DNA of 64,000 bases from Flavobacterium sp. SM15 (GCF_022012335.1 NZ_JAKLTO010000010.1:1-64000), one strand, 5' to 3'; counted from the first letter of the stretch, positions 30,725-38,947 are shown. Notes: a model not told the origin generated them from the sequence alone. Program-made: numbers and translations.

Positions 30725-31576
30725 ATGGAACAGCAACTCGAACAAATTCGCGAACAGCAAAAAGCTTCCTGGAACAAGTTTTCTCCCGGATGGAAAAAAT
30801 GGGACGATTTAACCATGGATTTCTTAAAACCGATGGGCGAAGAAATCATTAAACTACTTAATTTAAAAGACAATGATATTGTCTTGGATGTCGCAGCCGG
30901 AACCGGTGAACCTGGATTAACTATAGCCAGCAGAATGAATGGCCAAGGAAAAGTAATCATTACCGATCTTGCAGAAGATATGCTTGAAATAGCTAGGGAA
31001 AATGCAACACACAGAGGCATTAAAAACATTGAAACAGTGGCTTGTGATGTTTGTGAACTTCCTTTTCCCGATAACACTTTTGATGCAATAAGTTGCCGAT
31101 TTGGTTTCATGTTCTTTCCCGATATGCAACTTGCCGCCCACGAAATGGTACGCGTACTTAAACCCGGAGGAAAAATAGCAACATCGGTTTGGAATATCCC
31201 TGAAAAAAATTTCTGGGTAACTGCCATTATGGGAACAATCAATAAAAACATGGTACTTCCTGCTCCCATACCGGGAGCACCCGGAATGTTTCGTTGTTCA
31301 GGCGAAGGTTTCATGACCAATTTATTTACGCAAGCCGGTTTAAAAAATGTCTCACAAAAAGAAGTCATGGGTAAATTGAACAGCCAAACCACCGACACCT
31401 ATTGGAACATGATGACCGAAATAGGCGCTCCAATTGTTGCCGCCCTCAGCAGTGCTGATGAACCTACAAAAGCAAAAATAAAACAAGAAGTTTACGCTCT
31501 TGTAAATCAAAAATATCCTGATGGAAAAGTAATTATAGATTCCAGTGCGCTAGTGGTCTATGGTGAAAAACCCTAA
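30725..31576 (+). CDS. Class I SAM-dependent methyltransferase
   Basis: 283 residues with a Rossmann-like methyltransferase core: motif I VLDVAAGTGEPGL (SAM site), the acidic ITDLAEDML loop, CRFGFMFFPD and the post-motif LKPGGKIATSVW. It resembles the UbiE/COQ5-like Methyltransf_11 group, but the second half (capping region about 160-270) gives no substrate. Monocistronic; ends in a terminator that is itself a copy of the purM terminator. Confidence 0.8.
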   Translation: MEQQLEQIREQQKASWNKFSPGWKKWDDLTMDFLKPMGEEIIKLLNLKDNDIVLDVAAGTGEPGLTIASRMNGQGKVIITDLAEDMLEIARENATHRGIKNIETVACDVCELPFPDNTFDAISCRFGFMFFPDMQLAAHEMVRVLKPGGKIATSVWNIPEKNFWVTAIMGTINKNMVLPAPIPGAPGMFRCSGEGFMTNLFTQAGLKNVSQKEVMGKLNSQTTDTYWNMMTEIGAPIVAALSSADEPTKAKIKQEVYALVNQKYPDGKVIIDSSALVVYGEKP

Positions 31577-31580
31577 ACAA

Positions 31581-31606
31581 AAAATCCCTCCGTTGAGGGA
31601 TTTTTA
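31581..31606 (+). terminator. Terminator after the methyltransferase; duplicate of the purM terminator
   Basis: AAATCCCTC-CGTT-GAGGGATTT plus Ts. The same hairpin with one loop change (AGTT) lies at 32858-32879 after purM, and the similarity continues into the relic next to it. Confidence 0.85.
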
Positions 31607-31788
31607 ATATTCTAACACTCCGCATTCTGAAGTGATCGTCAGTTTTTATTATAGAAAGTCTCTACCCTTCCTACCGTTTGGGCATCAACACCAAATACTT
31701 TTAAAATTTCATTAATACCTAAGCAATATCGAAAGAACCCGTTTAGTTCTCACAATTAAACACCTGATGCATTTCTTCCCTTAATCTT
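31604..31788 (-). pseudogene. Decayed second copy of the purM 3' end
   Basis: Read on the minus strand this stretch gives pieces of the PurM C-terminus: EEMHQVFNC (intact PurM: KEMYQVFNC), INEILKVFGVDAQTVGRVE (IIEISKSFGVDAQVVGRVE) and LTITSECGVLEY plus stop (LTIKSEYGTFEY plus stop). The pieces lie in different frames, with a roughly 20-base deletion and further shifts between them. About 60 codons remain. The intact gene ends at 32885, beyond the acyltransferase, so one gene end now exists twice around an inserted gene. Confidence 0.85.
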
Positions 31789-31872
31789 TAGCAGATAAAT
31801 TTAGTTTTATCTAGGAACCTATTCCTTTTGTCTTATTTTTACAGATGTTTTTTTGAAAGATTTAAACAAAAA

Positions 31873-32799
31873 ATGGAAAGAAACTTTTATCTCGATTGCT
31901 TTAGGATATTTTTATCTTTTTTGATAATCGGGCTCCACTTCAACTTCCTTAGTGAGGTTAGTCCAACAGTAAATTATATATTTGTACAAGGAATCTCAAG
32001 GATAGCAGTCCCTACCTTTTTGATTATTAATGGGTATTATTTTTTTTCGATTTCTTCCAATACCGATTTTTTGAAATGGCTAAAGCGATTGTACCTCCTT
32101 TACAGTATCTGGATGATTATTTACGCCTATTTTTGGTTTCATTTCAACAGACCAATTAACTCCTTAATCAATTTTTTCTTTTTTGGATATTATCATCTAT
32201 GGTACCTTATCTCATTATTACAGTGTGCCCTTGTATTTTGGCTAATAAAAAAACATAAAACTTTATTACTAATTTGCTGTTTTCTTTTTGCAATAATTGG
32301 TATCCTTTTACAATATTTAAATGCCTTCGGAATTGTATCTGGGCTTACAACAGGACATCACAGAAATTTTTTGTTTTTCTGTTTTCCATTCTTTACAATT
32401 GGTTACCTTATTAACAAAAACAAAATACACCTGCGAACAGCTCCTCATCGTAATAGAATTCGGGTTGGCATATTGATCGGCATTGTATTTCTCCTTTTAG
32501 AATCTTACCTGAATTACAAAACCACAAAAGAATCATTTGATATATTGCTAAGCCTATATTTTTTAACTCCTTTGCTTTTCATTGAATTTATAAATTCGAA
32601 AACAGTCTCAAATAAAAAAAATTTAGCTCTTATTTCTTCATCAATATACCTATCACATGTTTTGGTGCATTACCTTCTTGCCCTATTTTTTAAAACGGAA
32701 GCAAATTATTCCTTATTGGTAATGGCAACATTCCTGATTTGTTATTTAGTTTCGTTCCTTTTAATCCATCTTAACAAACGATATAAGTATATTCTCTAA
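31873..32799 (+). CDS. Membrane acyltransferase (acyltransferase_3/O-acetyltransferase family)
   Basis: From the ATG at 31873 (MERNFYLDC) it has 308 residues and about ten hydrophobic helices. The start FYLDCFRIFLSFLIIGLHFNF matches the family opening, in which the His in helix 1 is catalytic; HLWYLISLLQCALVFWLI is the second characteristic segment. Such enzymes move acetyl or other acyl groups onto surface sugars. The gene is richer in A/T than its neighbours and is bracketed by the two copies of the purM 3' end, suggesting acquisition. A TTG start at 31828 is possible but adds non-conserved residues. Confidence 0.8.
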   Translation: MERNFYLDCFRIFLSFLIIGLHFNFLSEVSPTVNYIFVQGISRIAVPTFLIINGYYFFSISSNTDFLKWLKRLYLLYSIWMIIYAYFWFHFNRPINSLINFFFFGYYHLWYLISLLQCALVFWLIKKHKTLLLICCFLFAIIGILLQYLNAFGIVSGLTTGHHRNFLFFCFPFFTIGYLINKNKIHLRTAPHRNRIRVGILIGIVFLLLESYLNYKTTKESFDILLSLYFLTPLLFIEFINSKTVSNKKNLALISSSIYLSHVLVHYLLALFFKTEANYSLLVMATFLICYLVSFLLIHLNKRYKYIL

Positions 32800-32854
32800 A
32801 GAATTCCAGAGTGTAAAAAAATATCAGAAACAATAACCATAATTTTCAAAAAAT

Positions 32855-32881
32855 AAAAAATCCCTCAGTTGAGGGATTTTC
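32855..32881 (-). terminator. Terminator of purM
   Basis: AAATCCCTC / GAGGGATTT with loop AGTT on the plus strand; T-rich on the minus-strand exit, 4 bases after the purM stop. Confidence 0.85.
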
Positions 32882-32884
32882 ATT

Positions 32885-34063
32885 TTAATATTCAAATGTT
32901 CCGTATTCGGATTTTATGGTCAGTTTTTTATGCTCGGAGGCTTCTACCCTTCCTACTACTTGTGCATCTACACCAAAGGATTTTGAAATTTCAATAATAT
33001 CTTCCACGATATCCGAAGGAACATACAACTCCATACGATGCCCGCAATTGAACACCTGATACATTTCTTTCCAATCCGTTTTGGATTGCTCCTGAATCAG
33101 TTTAAATAATGGCGGAACCGGAAATAGATTGTCTTTAATCACATGGACATTATCCACAAAATGAAGCACTTTGGTTTGTGCTCCGCCACTACAATGCACC
33201 ATTCCGTGAATTAAACCGGTTGTATATTTTTCAAGTATTGCTTTAATAATCGGAGCATACGTTCTGGTTGGGGATAATACTAATTTTCCGGCATCCAAAG
33301 GTGAACCTTCTACTTTATCAGTAAGTTTCACATCTCCCGAATACACCAAATCATTTGGTACGGAAGCATCATAACTTTCCGGATATTTCTCAGCCAAATA
33401 CTTAGCAAAAACATCATGTCTGGCTGAAGTAAGCCCGTTACTTCCCATACCTCCGTTGTATTGCTTTTCGTAATTTGCCTGACCGTAAGAAGCCAAACCT
33501 ATAATTACATCGCCAGCCTGAATGTGTGCATTATTTACCACATCGGCCCTTTTCATACGAGCGGTAACTGTTGAATCCACAATAATAGTACGCACCAAAT
33601 CACCTACGTCTGCAGTCTCACCGCCTGTGGAATGAATTGTCACACCATATTCTTTCAATTCTGCAATCAATTCTTCAGTTCCGTTAATGATTGCTGAAAT
33701 CACTTCCCCAGGAATTAGATTCTTGTTTCTACCGATAGTTGAGGAAAGCATGATATTATCTGTGGCTCCAACACACAATAAATCATCAATGTTCATGATT
33801 AGTGCATCCTGAGCGATCCCTTTCCATACCGACATATCACCGGTTTCTTTCCAATACATATACGCCAAAGATGATTTGGTTCCGGCTCCATCTGCGTGCA
33901 TAATCAAACAATAATGTTCATCGTCTGTTAAATGATCGGGAACAATTTTACAGAAAGCTTTGGGAAACAATCCTTTGTCAATGTTTTTGATGGCGTTATG
34001 CACATCTTCCTTAGAAGCCGAAACTCCTCGAAGGTTATATCGTTGGCTGTTATCAGAACTCAT
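32885..34063 (-). CDS. purM: Phosphoribosylformylglycinamidine cyclo-ligase (AIR synthase), Bacteroidetes form
   Basis: Closes FGAM to AIR in purine synthesis, using ATP. 392 residues, the longer form usual in Bacteroidetes. Visible marks are HADGAGTKSSLAYMYW (phosphate/ATP region), DALIMNIDDLLCVGA, HSTGGETADVGDLVRT, GLASYGQANYEKQYNGGMGSN split over two regions, HCSGGAQTKVL and VFNCGHRMELYV near the end. The -7 box TACCTTTG lies at 34136-34143, giving a leader of about 65 bases that contains a palindromic repeat element. Confidence 0.88.
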   Translation of the reverse strand: MSSDNSQRYNLRGVSASKEDVHNAIKNIDKGLFPKAFCKIVPDHLTDDEHYCLIMHADGAGTKSSLAYMYWKETGDMSVWKGIAQDALIMNIDDLLCVGATDNIMLSSTIGRNKNLIPGEVISAIINGTEELIAELKEYGVTIHSTGGETADVGDLVRTIIVDSTVTARMKRADVVNNAHIQAGDVIIGLASYGQANYEKQYNGGMGSNGLTSARHDVFAKYLAEKYPESYDASVPNDLVYSGDVKLTDKVEGSPLDAGKLVLSPTRTYAPIIKAILEKYTTGLIHGMVHCSGGAQTKVLHFVDNVHVIKDNLFPVPPLFKLIQEQSKTDWKEMYQVFNCGHRMELYVPSDIVEDIIEISKSFGVDAQVVGRVEASEHKKLTIKSEYGTFEY

Positions 34064-34087
34064 GTGTAGTTATTAGTTGCCCTTTAC

Positions 34088-34120
34088 TTCGGCTATGCTC
34101 AGCATAAACTTGCTCAGGGT
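34088..34120. repeat. Small palindromic element in the purM leader
   Basis: The stretch from CTTCGGC to CTCAGGG contains the perfect dyad TATGCT-C-AGCATA (34094-34106). Elements of the CTTCGGCTATGCTCAG kind recur between genes in many Bacteroidetes genomes (recalled, not checked here). It would be transcribed in the purM leader. Confidence 0.5.
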
Positions 34121-34135
34121 AAATGTTGTGTGGTG

Positions 34136-34143
34136 CAAAGGTA
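34136..34143 (-). promoter_or_regulatory. -7 box of purM
   Basis: TACCTTTG on the minus strand, an exact TAnnTTTG match, 72 bases before the ATG. Confidence 0.55.
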
Positions 34144-34145
34144 AA

Positions 34146-34180
34146 AATAAGTTATAAGTTATGAGTGATAAGTGATAAGT
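34146..34180. repeat. Five tandem 7-base repeats at the purM promoter
   Basis: AATAAGT, TATAAGT, TATGAGT, GATAAGT, GATAAGT follow one another without gap, starting 2 bases upstream of the -7 box, so they occupy the -33 zone. Confidence 0.85.
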
Positions 34181-34263
34181 TTTTTAATAACTGTACCCCG
34201 ATTTCAACATCATCATCATTTCTTTTATCTCTTTTTCCCTTTTACCTTTCTAATTACTTCCCC

Positions 34264-35118
34264 TTACTTACTCAAAATCATTATTTCAACACGACGATTG
34301 GCAGCCGCTTGTGCATCATTAGCTTCCGGAATAGGAAATTTTGGATGGGAAACACCAAAACCTTTTACCTTTATACGTTTACCCGGAATCATATTACCTT
34401 CCAAAATTCTTCTTATTTGTTTGGCTCTTTCAAGAGACAGATTTCTTTTATCCTCTTTTACACAACAAATATGTCCTTGGATTTCAATGCGCATGTTTGG
34501 ATTTCGGTCTAAAACCATCAATAATTCGTCTATTGCTCTTTTGGAAGAAGGCACAACAGCAAAAGTATTTTGATAAAATAAAATATCTTTCATCACAATT
34601 CGCGTTCCAACTCTTGCCAACTTTACTTTATCTTCTAAGGTTGCATTTTCAGGGAAATGCATATCTTCTTCCTCGATAGGAACAATGCCTTCTTCGGTTA
34701 ACTCCGCAGGTTTTATTCCTAAAATTTCGTTTTCACGGTGTAAATCCTTAGGAAGGATATAATAAATGATGACTTTACGATTCTCGGCCTTGATTTTAGA
34801 TTGCTGAAAACCCTCTCCGAAACTTCTGGTTTTGAAGTCATCGCGAATTTTCATATTATTTTTCAAGATGATCCCGTGTATTGAGTTCACACGGCGTCGG
34901 GATAGCGAATCGTTGTAAACATTGGTTCCCACCTCATCTGCAAAACCGTTGATTGCGACAATTTTGGAATCTTTATTCCCTGTAATCCAGTTTTGTAAAA
35001 GCTCTGTCTGTTTTTTGTTTAGTTCATGTTTATTGCTTTCAAAAAAAACAGTAAAACTTTCCTGAGCTGAAATAAACAAAGGAAATAACAGCAACAATAA
35101 ACCGGCAAAACGTTTCAT
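34264..35118 (-). CDS. Double OmpA-like domain envelope protein (copy 1)
   Basis: 284 residues: signal peptide ending ISAQ, then two OmpA-like peptidoglycan-binding domains. The first (about 22-125) has FESNKHELN, INGFADEVGTN and SRRRVNSIHG; the second (about 165-284) has MRIEIQGHICC, SLERAKQIRRIL and NRRVEIMIL. Each carries the Asp/Arg pair that holds diaminopimelate in OmpA domains, at least in part. A paralogue of the same design follows upstream on the same strand, 66 bases away. Likely anchors the outer membrane to the cell wall. Confidence 0.82.
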   Translation of the reverse strand: MKRFAGLLLLLFPLFISAQESFTVFFESNKHELNKKQTELLQNWITGNKDSKIVAINGFADEVGTNVYNDSLSRRRVNSIHGIILKNNMKIRDDFKTRSFGEGFQQSKIKAENRKVIIYYILPKDLHRENEILGIKPAELTEEGIVPIEEEDMHFPENATLEDKVKLARVGTRIVMKDILFYQNTFAVVPSSKRAIDELLMVLDRNPNMRIEIQGHICCVKEDKRNLSLERAKQIRRILEGNMIPGKRIKVKGFGVSHPKFPIPEANDAQAAANRRVEIMILSK

Positions 35119-35184
35119 ATCAATAGAATTTTAACTATCAACGAATAAACGAAAATATTATGATATTAAAAAGCAGAAAAATTC

Positions 35185-35940
35185 TTATTTATTCTCGATA
35201 ATCTGAATTTCTACACGCCTGTTTTCATCTTTTTCAAATTCGTTCTGCTCAGGGATAGGATATAAGGGCATTGTACTTCCGAATCCGATGTAAGAAAGTC
35301 TGGAGGGATGAATTCCATTTTCTGTTAAATAATTGTAGACCGAAGAAGCCCGAAGTGTTGAAATATCATTGATATCGCCTTGTGGCTGACAGCAAATATG
35401 TCCTTGAATAGCAATTTTAAGCTTAGGATTTTCTCTCATAATAGCTAATAATTCTTCCAAAACCGGGATTGATTTTGGTACAACAACACCAGAATTATTG
35501 TAAAAATTCAAATTTTTAAGGCGAAGTTTATCGCCTGTCTTTACATTTTGAATTTTATCGGAGAGTTTTTCTTCCTTAACCTGAAAATAGATTTCTACTT
35601 TTCGGTTTTCATCCTGTGTTTTGGATTGTTTAAATCGTTTACCAAAACCTTTAGATTCAAACCTTTTTGAAAAACTGAAGTGGTTATTTTTTAAAGTCGT
35701 AAATACATCATTTACCCGACGATCTGAAAGCCGGTCGTTATATTCAAATGAGCCGACACTGTCACAAAAACCATAAATTTTAAGTATTTCTGCGTTTTTA
35801 TTTTGCTGCATCCAATCCTGAAGACTCTCACCCGAAGCAACATTAACCCGATGAATATCAAAATCGAAATAAACGGTAACTTTCTCTTGCGAATAGCAAT
35901 TGGAAATCAAAAACAAAAAAAGAATCAAACAGAGCCTCAT
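35185..35940 (-). CDS. Double OmpA-like domain envelope protein (copy 2)
   Basis: 251 residues, same plan as the neighbouring gene: signal peptide (ending CYSQ), first OmpA-like domain with YFDFDIHRVN, IYGFCDSVGS and SDRRVNDV, second with KIAIQGHICCQ, LRASSVYNYL and NRRVEIQII. Both copies share the unusual GHICC motif and the FGxxxPxYPIPE end. They are adjacent paralogues and probably one transcript. Confidence 0.82.
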   Translation of the reverse strand: MRLCLILFLFLISNCYSQEKVTVYFDFDIHRVNVASGESLQDWMQQNKNAEILKIYGFCDSVGSFEYNDRLSDRRVNDVFTTLKNNHFSFSKRFESKGFGKRFKQSKTQDENRKVEIYFQVKEEKLSDKIQNVKTGDKLRLKNLNFYNNSGVVVPKSIPVLEELLAIMRENPKLKIAIQGHICCQPQGDINDISTLRASSVYNYLTENGIHPSRLSYIGFGSTMPLYPIPEQNEFEKDENRRVEIQIIENK

Positions 35941-35979
35941 ACAACAGATTTTGTACGAATTTAGGGATTTATTCTAAAA

Positions 35980-36013
35980 GAAAAGCGCCTCTTACAAATA
36001 AGAAACGCTTTTC
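35980..36013 (-). terminator. Second hairpin upstream of the OmpA pair
   Basis: GAAAAGCG / CGCTTTTC plus an inner TCTTA / TAAGA stem separated by a 2x2 internal loop; followed by CTTTT on the minus strand. It may be a terminator or an mRNA leader structure of the OmpA genes. Confidence 0.5.
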
Positions 36014-36046
36014 TCAACTAAAAAACAAGTTTAATGGATTCTGTTT

Positions 36047-36077
36047 AAAAAAGTGAGACAGAGCAAGTCTGTCTCAC
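36047..36077 (-). terminator. Terminator of the ncRNA candidate
   Basis: On the minus strand GTGAGACAGA (36068-36077) and TCTGTCTCAC (36053-36062) form a perfect 10-bp stem with loop CTTGC and a T6 tail. Confidence 0.85.
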
Positions 36078-36370
36078 TCTCCAATGGGTTTGGTTTGTTT
36101 CTGAGCACAGGACAAACAAAACAAATTATCGAATTCTTTAACACAATCCCTGTGTTGGCCTTGCAAAAACGTGTTGCAAGAGTAAAATTGATGTTTGATC
36201 CTGTTTGTTAACAGTTTAAAAATTAAAACTGTGTGTCTTCTCCAAAAAAATAATTGGAACCCATTTATATAATAACAATTAAAAAACATGCCGGAAAAAG
36301 GGGAATGCAAAAAAAGGGAAAAGCTAATCCGGAGATTAAGTTTATGGAAGTATAATCTTGTGGTTGATTT
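36053..36370 (-). ncRNA. Candidate small RNA between glnN and the OmpA pair
   Basis: A minus-strand unit of about 320 bases begins after an exact -7 box TAATTTTG (36377-36384) and ends at a perfect terminator (36053-36077). Because glnN has its own terminator upstream, the second terminator must serve another transcript. The internal sequence shows no clear protein. No known RNA family is recognised (not tmRNA, RNase P or SRP RNA by their signature sequences). Confidence 0.35.
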
Positions 36371-36478
36371 ATGAGTCAAAATTAAGGCATAAATCCCACT
36401 CGAAAAAAAAATTAAACCTCTATTTATCAGTATTTTACAATAAATCTACAAACTACTGAAAACGTCTGCTTAAATGCA

Positions 36479-36504
36479 TAAAAAAAACCTCCCGAAGGAG
36501 GTTC
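36479..36504 (-). terminator. Terminator of glnN
   Basis: AACCTCC / GGAGGTT stem with a four-base loop, followed on the minus strand by a run of Ts; begins about 23 bases after the glnN stop. Confidence 0.88.
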
Positions 36505-36526
36505 TCAAAATAAATAAACAAACAGA

Positions 36527-38716
36527 TTATTTTGTAAACAATAATTCTCTGTATTTGGTTAAGGTCCAGATTTCATCGTCAACTAAAAGTTCCAATTTAT
36601 CGCAGTGGCTTCTGATGATGTCAAAATAAGGCTTTACTTTATCGCAATAAGCATCCGCCATTTTCTCAGTGCTGGTAAGATTGTTTGCTTTCTTACGCTC
36701 TTCGGTCATTGCTTCCACATTGGTGTTGATGCCTTCGATATGCTCTGAAATTTCTTTGATTAATCCAATTTGCTCTTTTGCAATCTTTTCAAAATCTTTT
36801 CCGAAAATTTCTTTTAATCCTTTTACGTTTTCAATTAACGTATTTTGATATTTGATAGCCGTTGGAATTACGTGGTTACGAGCAATATCTCCTAAAACAC
36901 GTCCTTCAATTTGGATTTTTTTAGTGTATTCTTCCAATTCGATTTCGTAACGTGATTCTACCTCAACATGGTTCATCACGTTCATTTCTCCGAAAAGTTC
37001 AATGGCTTTTTTAGAAACTTTAGCTTTTAATGCTTTTGGCGTTGTTTTATGATTGCTCAAGCCGCGTTTTTTAGCTTCTTTCTCCCAAGCATCACTGTAA
37101 CCGTCACCTTCAAATAAAATTGCTTTGGTTTCTTTGATGTATTCTCTTAAAACATTGAAGATCGCATCGTCTTTCTTCATGTCTTTTTTCTCGATTAAAG
37201 CATCTACTTCAACTTTAAAATCTTTCAATTGTTTTGCTACAATCGTATTCAATGTTGTCATTGAAACAGCGCAGTTTGCGGAAGAACCTACCGCTCTGAA
37301 CTCAAATTTGTTTCCGGTAAAGGCAAATGGAGATGTTCTGTTTCTATCGGTATTATCTAATAAAACGTCCGGTAATTTTCCAACTACGTTTAATTTTAAA
37401 TCGGTTTTTTCTTCCGGAGATAATTTTCCATTCGAAACACCTTCCAATTCTGCAAGAACTTTAGTTAACTGTTGTCCGATGAAAACGGAGATAATTGCCG
37501 GTGGTGCCTCATTAGCTCCCAAACGGTGGTCATTACTTGCTGAAGCAATTGACGCTCTTAATAATTCTTCATAATCATGAACTGCTTTGATGGTATTGAT
37601 GAAGAACGTCAAGAATTGTAAGTTGCTCATTGGAGTTTTACCCGGGCTTAACAAGTTGATACCTGTATCGGTAGCCAAGGACCAGTTGTTGTGTTTTCCG
37701 GATCCGTTTACACCTTTGAATGGTTTTTCATGGAACAACACTTTAAAATCATGACGCTCAGCCACTTTTTGCATTACGTCCATCAATAACGAGTTATGGT
37801 CAATCGCTAAATTGGTTTCCTCAAAAATAGGAGCCAACTCAAACTGATTCGGCGCTACTTCGTTATGACGTGTTTTTACTGGAATCCCTAATAACATACA
37901 TTCGTTTTCCAAATCTCTCATGTATTGTAACACACGCGTTGGAATCGAACCGAAATAATGGTCATCCAATTGCTGTCCTTTAGAAGATGTATGCCCTAAC
38001 AAAGTTCTTCCAGTAGCTAAAATATCCGGACGGGAATATGCTAAAGCGCTGTCTACCAAGAAATATTCCTGCTCCCAGCCTAAAGTAGGCGTAATTTTTT
38101 TAACGTTTTTATCAAAATATTTAGCTACATCGGTTGCTGCTGTATCGATTGCATGTAAAGCCCTTAACAAAGGGGTTTTATTATCTAATGCTTCACCTGT
38201 ATACGAGATGAAAACCGTAGGAATACACAAAGTTGTCCCAAAAATAAACGCAGGAGATGTAGGATCCCAAGCGGTATAACCACGAGCTTCGAATGTATTA
38301 CGAATTCCTCCGTTCGGGAACGATGAAGCATCCGGCTCTTGTTGTACCAACTGACTTCCTCCAAATTTTTCCACCGGGTCGCTACCGTCCATTGAAGTTT
38401 CAAAGAACGCGTCGTGTTTTTCAGCAGTGGTACCTGTTAAAGGCTGAAACCAGTGGGTATAGTGAGTAACTCCTTTTGACAATGCCCACTCTTTCATTCC
38501 CATGGCGATGTACTCAGCCAGTTTACGATCGATTTTTGTACCGAACTCAATAGCACTCTTTACTGCTTTATAAGCTTCAGGAGTTAAAAACTGTCGCATT
38601 GCTTTGTCGCCAAAAACATTGCTTCCGAAAATCGCTGATTTTCTATCCAATTCTTCTACTACTACCGGTTTTCTGTCTGTGGCTTTTTCCAAGGCCTTAA
38701 AACGAAATGTTGCCAT
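36527..38716 (-). CDS. glnN: Glutamine synthetase, type III
   Basis: ATP-dependent amidation of glutamate to glutamine, the entry of ammonia into metabolism. 729 residues, the length of GSIII and far longer than GSI. Seen are GSIII marks such as THYTHWFQPLTGTTAEKHDAF, GWEQEYFLVD, RHNEVAPNQFELAPIFEE and NGSGKHNNWS in the catalytic core. Bacteroidetes usually rely on GSIII. It has a complete promoter with an inverted repeat next to the -33 element, and its own terminator. Confidence 0.95.
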   Translation of the reverse strand: MATFRFKALEKATDRKPVVVEELDRKSAIFGSNVFGDKAMRQFLTPEAYKAVKSAIEFGTKIDRKLAEYIAMGMKEWALSKGVTHYTHWFQPLTGTTAEKHDAFFETSMDGSDPVEKFGGSQLVQQEPDASSFPNGGIRNTFEARGYTAWDPTSPAFIFGTTLCIPTVFISYTGEALDNKTPLLRALHAIDTAATDVAKYFDKNVKKITPTLGWEQEYFLVDSALAYSRPDILATGRTLLGHTSSKGQQLDDHYFGSIPTRVLQYMRDLENECMLLGIPVKTRHNEVAPNQFELAPIFEETNLAIDHNSLLMDVMQKVAERHDFKVLFHEKPFKGVNGSGKHNNWSLATDTGINLLSPGKTPMSNLQFLTFFINTIKAVHDYEELLRASIASASNDHRLGANEAPPAIISVFIGQQLTKVLAELEGVSNGKLSPEEKTDLKLNVVGKLPDVLLDNTDRNRTSPFAFTGNKFEFRAVGSSANCAVSMTTLNTIVAKQLKDFKVEVDALIEKKDMKKDDAIFNVLREYIKETKAILFEGDGYSDAWEKEAKKRGLSNHKTTPKALKAKVSKKAIELFGEMNVMNHVEVESRYEIELEEYTKKIQIEGRVLGDIARNHVIPTAIKYQNTLIENVKGLKEIFGKDFEKIAKEQIGLIKEISEHIEGINTNVEAMTEERKKANNLTSTEKMADAYCDKVKPYFDIIRSHCDKLELLVDDEIWTLTKYRELLFTK

Positions 38717-38757
38717 AAAGTTGTGTTTTTAGAATTATACCCTCTAATTTTATGATG

Positions 38758-38809
38758 CAAAAATACAAATTTTACATTATAAAAAACACAACCCCTAAAA
38801 AATTTAGGG
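38758..38809 (-). promoter_or_regulatory. glnN promoter with adjoining inverted repeat
   Basis: On the minus strand TTG (38789-38791), a 23-base spacer and TATTTTTG (38758-38765) match the Bacteroidetes consensus. Directly upstream, CCCTAAA and TTTAGGG (38793-38809) form a 7-bp dyad, a plausible operator for nitrogen control. Confidence 0.65.
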
Positions 38810-38848
38810 TCTATCTTCAAAATATTAATTTTAAAATAACTTTACCCC

Positions 38849-38886
38849 ATAAAAAAAGACATTTCAAATCAAAATATCTTTTTTAA
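38849..38886 (-). terminator. Possible terminator of the alpha/beta hydrolase gene
   Basis: AAAAAAGA and TCTTTTTT flank an imperfect ATnnn stem; T-rich on the minus-strand exit. A/T-only stem, so weak. Confidence 0.35.
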
Positions 38887-38947
38887 ATTGTTTTAGTCCA
38901 AAAAAGGCTATTCAAAATTAATAATCTCAAGCAATTCTTGACAATAC

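Larger units (their letters stand above)
35941..36526. other. Intergenic region with ncRNA candidate and hairpins
   Basis: 585 bases between the OmpA pair and glnN. It holds the glnN terminator (36479-36504), a -7 box at 36377-36384, a strong terminator at 36047-36077 and a second hairpin at 35980-36013. A 101-codon minus-strand frame (36074-36379) fills much of the unit but its product is unlike a folded protein and its end lies in the terminator stem. Confidence 0.5.

Noticed and set aside
30709..31398. 229-codon minus-strand frame
   Set aside because: Fully antisense to the methyltransferase gene, whose SAM-binding motifs are clear on the plus strand.
31828..31873. TTG start for the acyltransferase
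   Set aside because: The added 15 residues are not family-like, and the ATG at 31873 begins the conserved FYLDC segment.
34146..34180. Tandem repeats considered as a CRISPR array
   Set aside because: Units are 7 bases with no spacers; no cas genes in the window.
36074..36379. 101-codon minus-strand frame between the OmpA pair and glnN
   Set aside because: Composition is not protein-like, it has no recognised domain, and its end lies inside a perfect terminator stem; treated as part of an ncRNA candidate.
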